Shown here piece by piece: positions 9,256 through 11,917 of a stretch of DNA of 11,917 nucleotides. This stretch comes from an uncultured Clostridiaceae bacterium (lineage in GTDB: Bacteria; Bacillota; Clostridia; TANB77; CAG-508). Position numbers and translations under genes: made by a program. The stretch lies in assembly GCA_905198755.1 (NCBI GenBank), contig CAJKDR010000022.1, positions 1-11,917 of the forward strand, read 5' to 3'. The notes under the pieces were generated by a model. It saw nothing but the letters and a program-made list of their open reading frames with translations, searched no databases and had not been told where the DNA came from. Numbering within the stretch: position 1 is the first letter of the stretch; every line of letters starts with the position of its first letter.

Positions 9256-11917
9256 CTATATTTCTGCACCATAATATGCATCTAATAATATTTGTTTTAT
9301 TTCTGGAACTAGTGGAACTCTTGGATTAGCTGTTGTGCATTGATCTGAAAATGCTTTATCTGCTAATTCATCTACTTTTGCTAAGAATTCTTTTTCATCT
9401 ATTCCAGCTTCTTGTATTGATTTTGGTTCATTTAATTCTGCATTTAATTTTTGAATTGCTCTTATTAAAGAATTTACTCCTTCTTCTGTTGTTGATGCAT
9501 TTAATCCTAATTTTCTTGCTAAATTTGCATATTTTTCGTCTGCAATAAAATATTCATATTTAGGGAATGATACAAATTTAGTTGGTTTTTGACTATTATA
9601 TTTTATAACATATGGAAGTAATATTGCATTTGCTCTACCATGAGCTATATGGAATTCTCCACCTAATTTATGTGCTATAGAGTGATTTAGTCCTAAGAAT
9701 GCATTTGTAAATGACATACCAGCAATACAACTTGCATTATGCATTTTTTCTCTTGCTGTTTTATTATCTCCATGCTCATACGCTTCTTTTAAATAATTAA
9801 ATACTAGTTCCGCAGCCTTTTCTGATAATCCATCTGTATAATCTGATGCCATGTTAGAAACATAAGCTTCTATTGCATGTGTTAGCACATCCATACCTGT
9901 ATCTGCTGTTATTGATTTTGGAAGTGACATTACTAAGTCTGGATCTATAATTGCTACATCTGGTGTAAGTTCATAATCTGCTAATGGATATTTCATATTT
10001 TTTTCTTTATCAGATATAACTGCAAATGATGTTACTTCTGAACCAGTTCCTGATGTTGTTGGTATTGCTACCATTTTTGCTTTTATTCCTAATTTAGGGA
10101 ATTTGTAAGTACGTTTTCTAATATCCATAAATTTAAGTTTCATTCCTTCAACATCAGCATCTGGATATTCATAGAATAACCACATACCTTTTGCTGCATC
10201 TATTGCACTTCCTCCACCTAAAGCTATTATTACATCAGGTTGGAAACTATTCATTGCTGCTACTCCTCTTTTTATTGTTGCAAAAGATGGATCTGATTCT
10301 ACATCTGAGAATATTTCAGAATGTACATATTCATTTCTTTTTCTTAAATGATATAAGATTTTATCTACATATCCTAATTTAACCATTGATTCATCTGTTA
10401 CTATAAATGCCTTTGTAATTTCTGGCATTTTTTCTAAGTAAGCTATTGAACCTGCTTCAAAATATATTTTTTCTGGAACTTTAAACCATTGCATATTAAC
10501 CCTCCTTTTTGCAACTCTTTTAACATTTATTAGATTTACTGATGATACATTTGATGTTGTTGAATTTCCTCCAAATGACCCACAGCCAAGTGTTAATGAA
10601 GGCATATTAGTGTTATAAATATCACCAATTGCTCCATGAGTTGATGGAGAATTTACAATTATTCTTCCTACCTTTACTCTTTCTGCAAATTCATTAATTA
10701 TTTCTTTATTTTCTGAATGAATTGCAGCAGAATGTCCTAATCCACCAAATTCTAGTAATCGCTCTGCTAGTTCAATTCCTTCTTCACTATTTTTAACTTT
10801 ATAATAAGCTAAAACTGGGCTTAGTTTTTCTCTAGAAAATGGATGTTCAGCACCCACTCCAGTTTCATATACTACTAATACTTTTGTATTTTCTGGCACA
10901 TCTATATTAGCCATTTTTGCAATATTATATGGGCTTTGACCTGCTATAGAACCAATTAATGTATTTCCTTTTGATTCATCAAACATTGCCTTTTCCAATC
11001 TTTCTTTTTCTTCTTCTGAAACAAAGTAGCAACCTGCTTCTTTCATTAAAGTTTCAAAATCCCATGCAATATCTTCATCTACAATAACAGCTTGTTCAGA
11101 AGCACAAATCATTCCATTATCAAATGATTTAGACATAACTAAGTCATTTACAGATGTTTTTAATTTTGCACTTTTTTCTATATAACAAGGAACATTACCT
11201 GGCCCAACACCTAGTGCTGGTTTTCCGCAAGAATAAGCTGCCTTAACCATTCCCGTACCACCTGTTGCTAATATTAAATTAACATCTGGGTGATGCATTA
11301 ATTGATTTGTAGCTTCTACAGATGGCTTATCAATCCATAATATACAATCTTCTGGTGCACCTGCTTTTACAGCTGCATCTCTTAATATTGTTGCTGCTTC
11401 AACACTACAATTTTGTGCTGATGGATGAAATCCAAAAATTATAACATTTCTAGTTTTTGCAGCAATTATTGATTTAAACATTGTTGTAGATGTTGGATTA
11501 GTTACTGGAGTTACCCCAGCTATAATACCTATTGGTTCTGCTATTTCTTCGTATCCTTCTTCTTCATTTTCTGAGATAATACCTACTGTTTTTTCATATT
11601 TTATGTTGTGGTATATATATTCTGTTGCAAACATATTTTTAGTAATTTTATCTTCATAAATTCCACGACCTGTTTCTTCTACAGCCATTTTAGCTAATTT
11701 CATATGGTTATCAAGTCCAGCCATAGACATTTCTTTAATGATGTTATTAACAGTGTCTTGATCTAGTTTCATATATTCTTCTGAGGCTTTTTTTGCTCTT
11801 TGCACTAAACCATCAATCATGTCTTTTATCTCAAGTTTTTTCAAAGCATCTGTCCCTGTAATCCCTAACGCAAATCTTAGTTCAGAGCATGGCATCTCTC
11901 TCCCGGACAATCCCTTT
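9256..11917 (-). CDS. adhE: Bifunctional acetaldehyde-CoA/alcohol dehydrogenase (reading frame open at right edge)
   Basis: AdhE reduces acetyl-CoA to acetaldehyde and then ethanol with NADH, regenerating NAD in fermentation; family members form filaments (spirosomes). Residues are numbered from the TTG at 11910 (884 residues). The aldehyde dehydrogenase half (about 31-460) has catalytic C269 in DNGMICASEQ. The linker RRVNMQWFKVPEKIYF (469-484) leads to the iron-type alcohol dehydrogenase half: GGGSAIDAAKG (565-575) for the cofactor, and iron ligands D674, H678, H743 and H757, spaced as in the E. coli enzyme (4, 65, 14). Homology to AdhE is clear from about KKLEIKDMIDGL onward. Residues 1-23 (SGREMPCSELRFALGITGT) do not look like any AdhE N-terminus known to me, and the frame continues to the window edge, so the true start is unresolved. 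Promoter and regulation lie outside the window. Confidence 0.95.
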   Translation of the reverse strand, partial: KGLSGREMPCSELRFALGITGTDALKKLEIKDMIDGLVQRAKKASEEYMKLDQDTVNNIIKEMSMAGLDNHMKLAKMAVEETGRGIYEDKITKNMFATEYIYHNIKYEKTVGIISENEEEGYEEIAEPIGIIAGVTPVTNPTSTTMFKSIIAAKTRNVIIFGFHPSAQNCSVEAATILRDAAVKAGAPEDCILWIDKPSVEATNQLMHHPDVNLILATGGTGMVKAAYSCGKPALGVGPGNVPCYIEKSAKLKTSVNDLVMSKSFDNGMICASEQAVIVDEDIAWDFETLMKEAGCYFVSEEEKERLEKAMFDESKGNTLIGSIAGQSPYNIAKMANIDVPENTKVLVVYETGVGAEHPFSREKLSPVLAYYKVKNSEEGIELAERLLEFGGLGHSAAIHSENKEIINEFAERVKVGRIIVNSPSTHGAIGDIYNTNMPSLTLGCGSFGGNSTTSNVSSVNLINVKRVAKRRVNMQWFKVPEKIYFEAGSIAYLEKMPEITKAFIVTDESMVKLGYVDKILYHLRKRNEYVHSEIFSDVESDPSFATIKRGVAAMNSFQPDVIIALGGGSAIDAAKGMWLFYEYPDADVEGMKLKFMDIRKRTYKFPKLGIKAKMVAIPTTSGTGSEVTSFAVISDKEKNMKYPLADYELTPDVAIIDPDLVMSLPKSITADTGMDVLTHAIEAYVSNMASDYTDGLSEKAAELVFNYLKEAYEHGDNKTAREKMHNASCIAGMSFTNAFLGLNHSIAHKLGGEFHIAHGRANAILLPYVIKYNSQKPTKFVSFPKYEYFIADEKYANLARKLGLNASTTEEGVNSLIRAIQKLNAELNEPKSIQEAGIDEKEFLAKVDELADKAFSDQCTTANPRVPLVPEIKQILLDAYYGAEI
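10492..10508 (-). promoter_or_regulatory. Internal ribosome binding site at the alcohol dehydrogenase half of adhE
   Basis: Read on the minus strand, codons for K-R-R-V-N-M form AAAGGAGG (10501-10508), a 6-nt spacer and ATG (10492-10494, codon 473). This is as good as the gatA ribosome binding site. It sits at the domain boundary, so a free alcohol dehydrogenase domain of 412 residues could be made from the same mRNA. Confidence 0.5.

Overview
The window is AT-rich (about 30% G+C where I counted lines by hand) and nearly all genes lie on the minus strand. The gene content points to a low-GC Firmicute of the class Clostridia: a GatCAB amidotransferase operon, bifunctional AdhE, a Spo0A-type DNA-binding domain, strong AGGAGG ribosome binding sites and classical sigma-A promoters. 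I cannot name the genus; an uncultured gut clostridium is plausible. No rRNA, tRNA, CRISPR array or insertion sequence is visible, and no gene-free stretch exceeds 300 bases.

Left part (1-3500, minus strand). The N-terminal third of mfd (transcription-repair coupling factor) runs off the left edge. Upstream of it are an HD-domain dGTPase-like gene (dgt) and a phage-type KilA-N domain gene. The KilA-N gene has a perfect-consensus promoter with a 12-bp palindrome between -35 and -10, and probably drives dgt. The mfd gene has an extra promoter of its own. Both dgt and mfd act on DNA precursors or DNA repair.

Middle (3490-4900). This accessory-looking stretch surrounds the ribosomal protein gene rpsT. 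It holds two copies of a short repeat, one with and one without a GC-rich core. It also holds a divergent small two-helix membrane protein gene, and an unrecognised 144-residue gene with a perfect-consensus promoter whose last codons form half of its own terminator hairpin.

GatCAB operon (4897-8358). gatC, gatA and gatB are read in that order from one sigma-A promoter. They make the glutamyl/aspartyl-tRNA amidotransferase of the indirect Gln-tRNA/Asn-tRNA route. gatA and gatB are tightly coupled, but gatC and gatA are separated by a 126-nt, almost perfectly symmetric imperfect hairpin. One arm of that hairpin could pair alternatively with a third sequence just upstream of the gatA ribosome binding site.

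Right part (8360-11917). A 166-residue protein consists of a short helical N-terminus and a well-conserved Spo0A C-terminal DNA-binding domain, with no receiver domain. Its promoter region carries one Spo0A box (TGTCGAA) at about -45 to -39 relative to the predicted start of transcription. Behind a strong terminator lies adhE (acetaldehyde-CoA/alcohol dehydrogenase), which reaches the right edge. The adhE gene has an internal Shine-Dalgarno sequence exactly at the start of its alcohol dehydrogenase half. The receiver-less Spo0A, its possible self-regulation, and the gatC-gatA hairpin are the observations most worth following.
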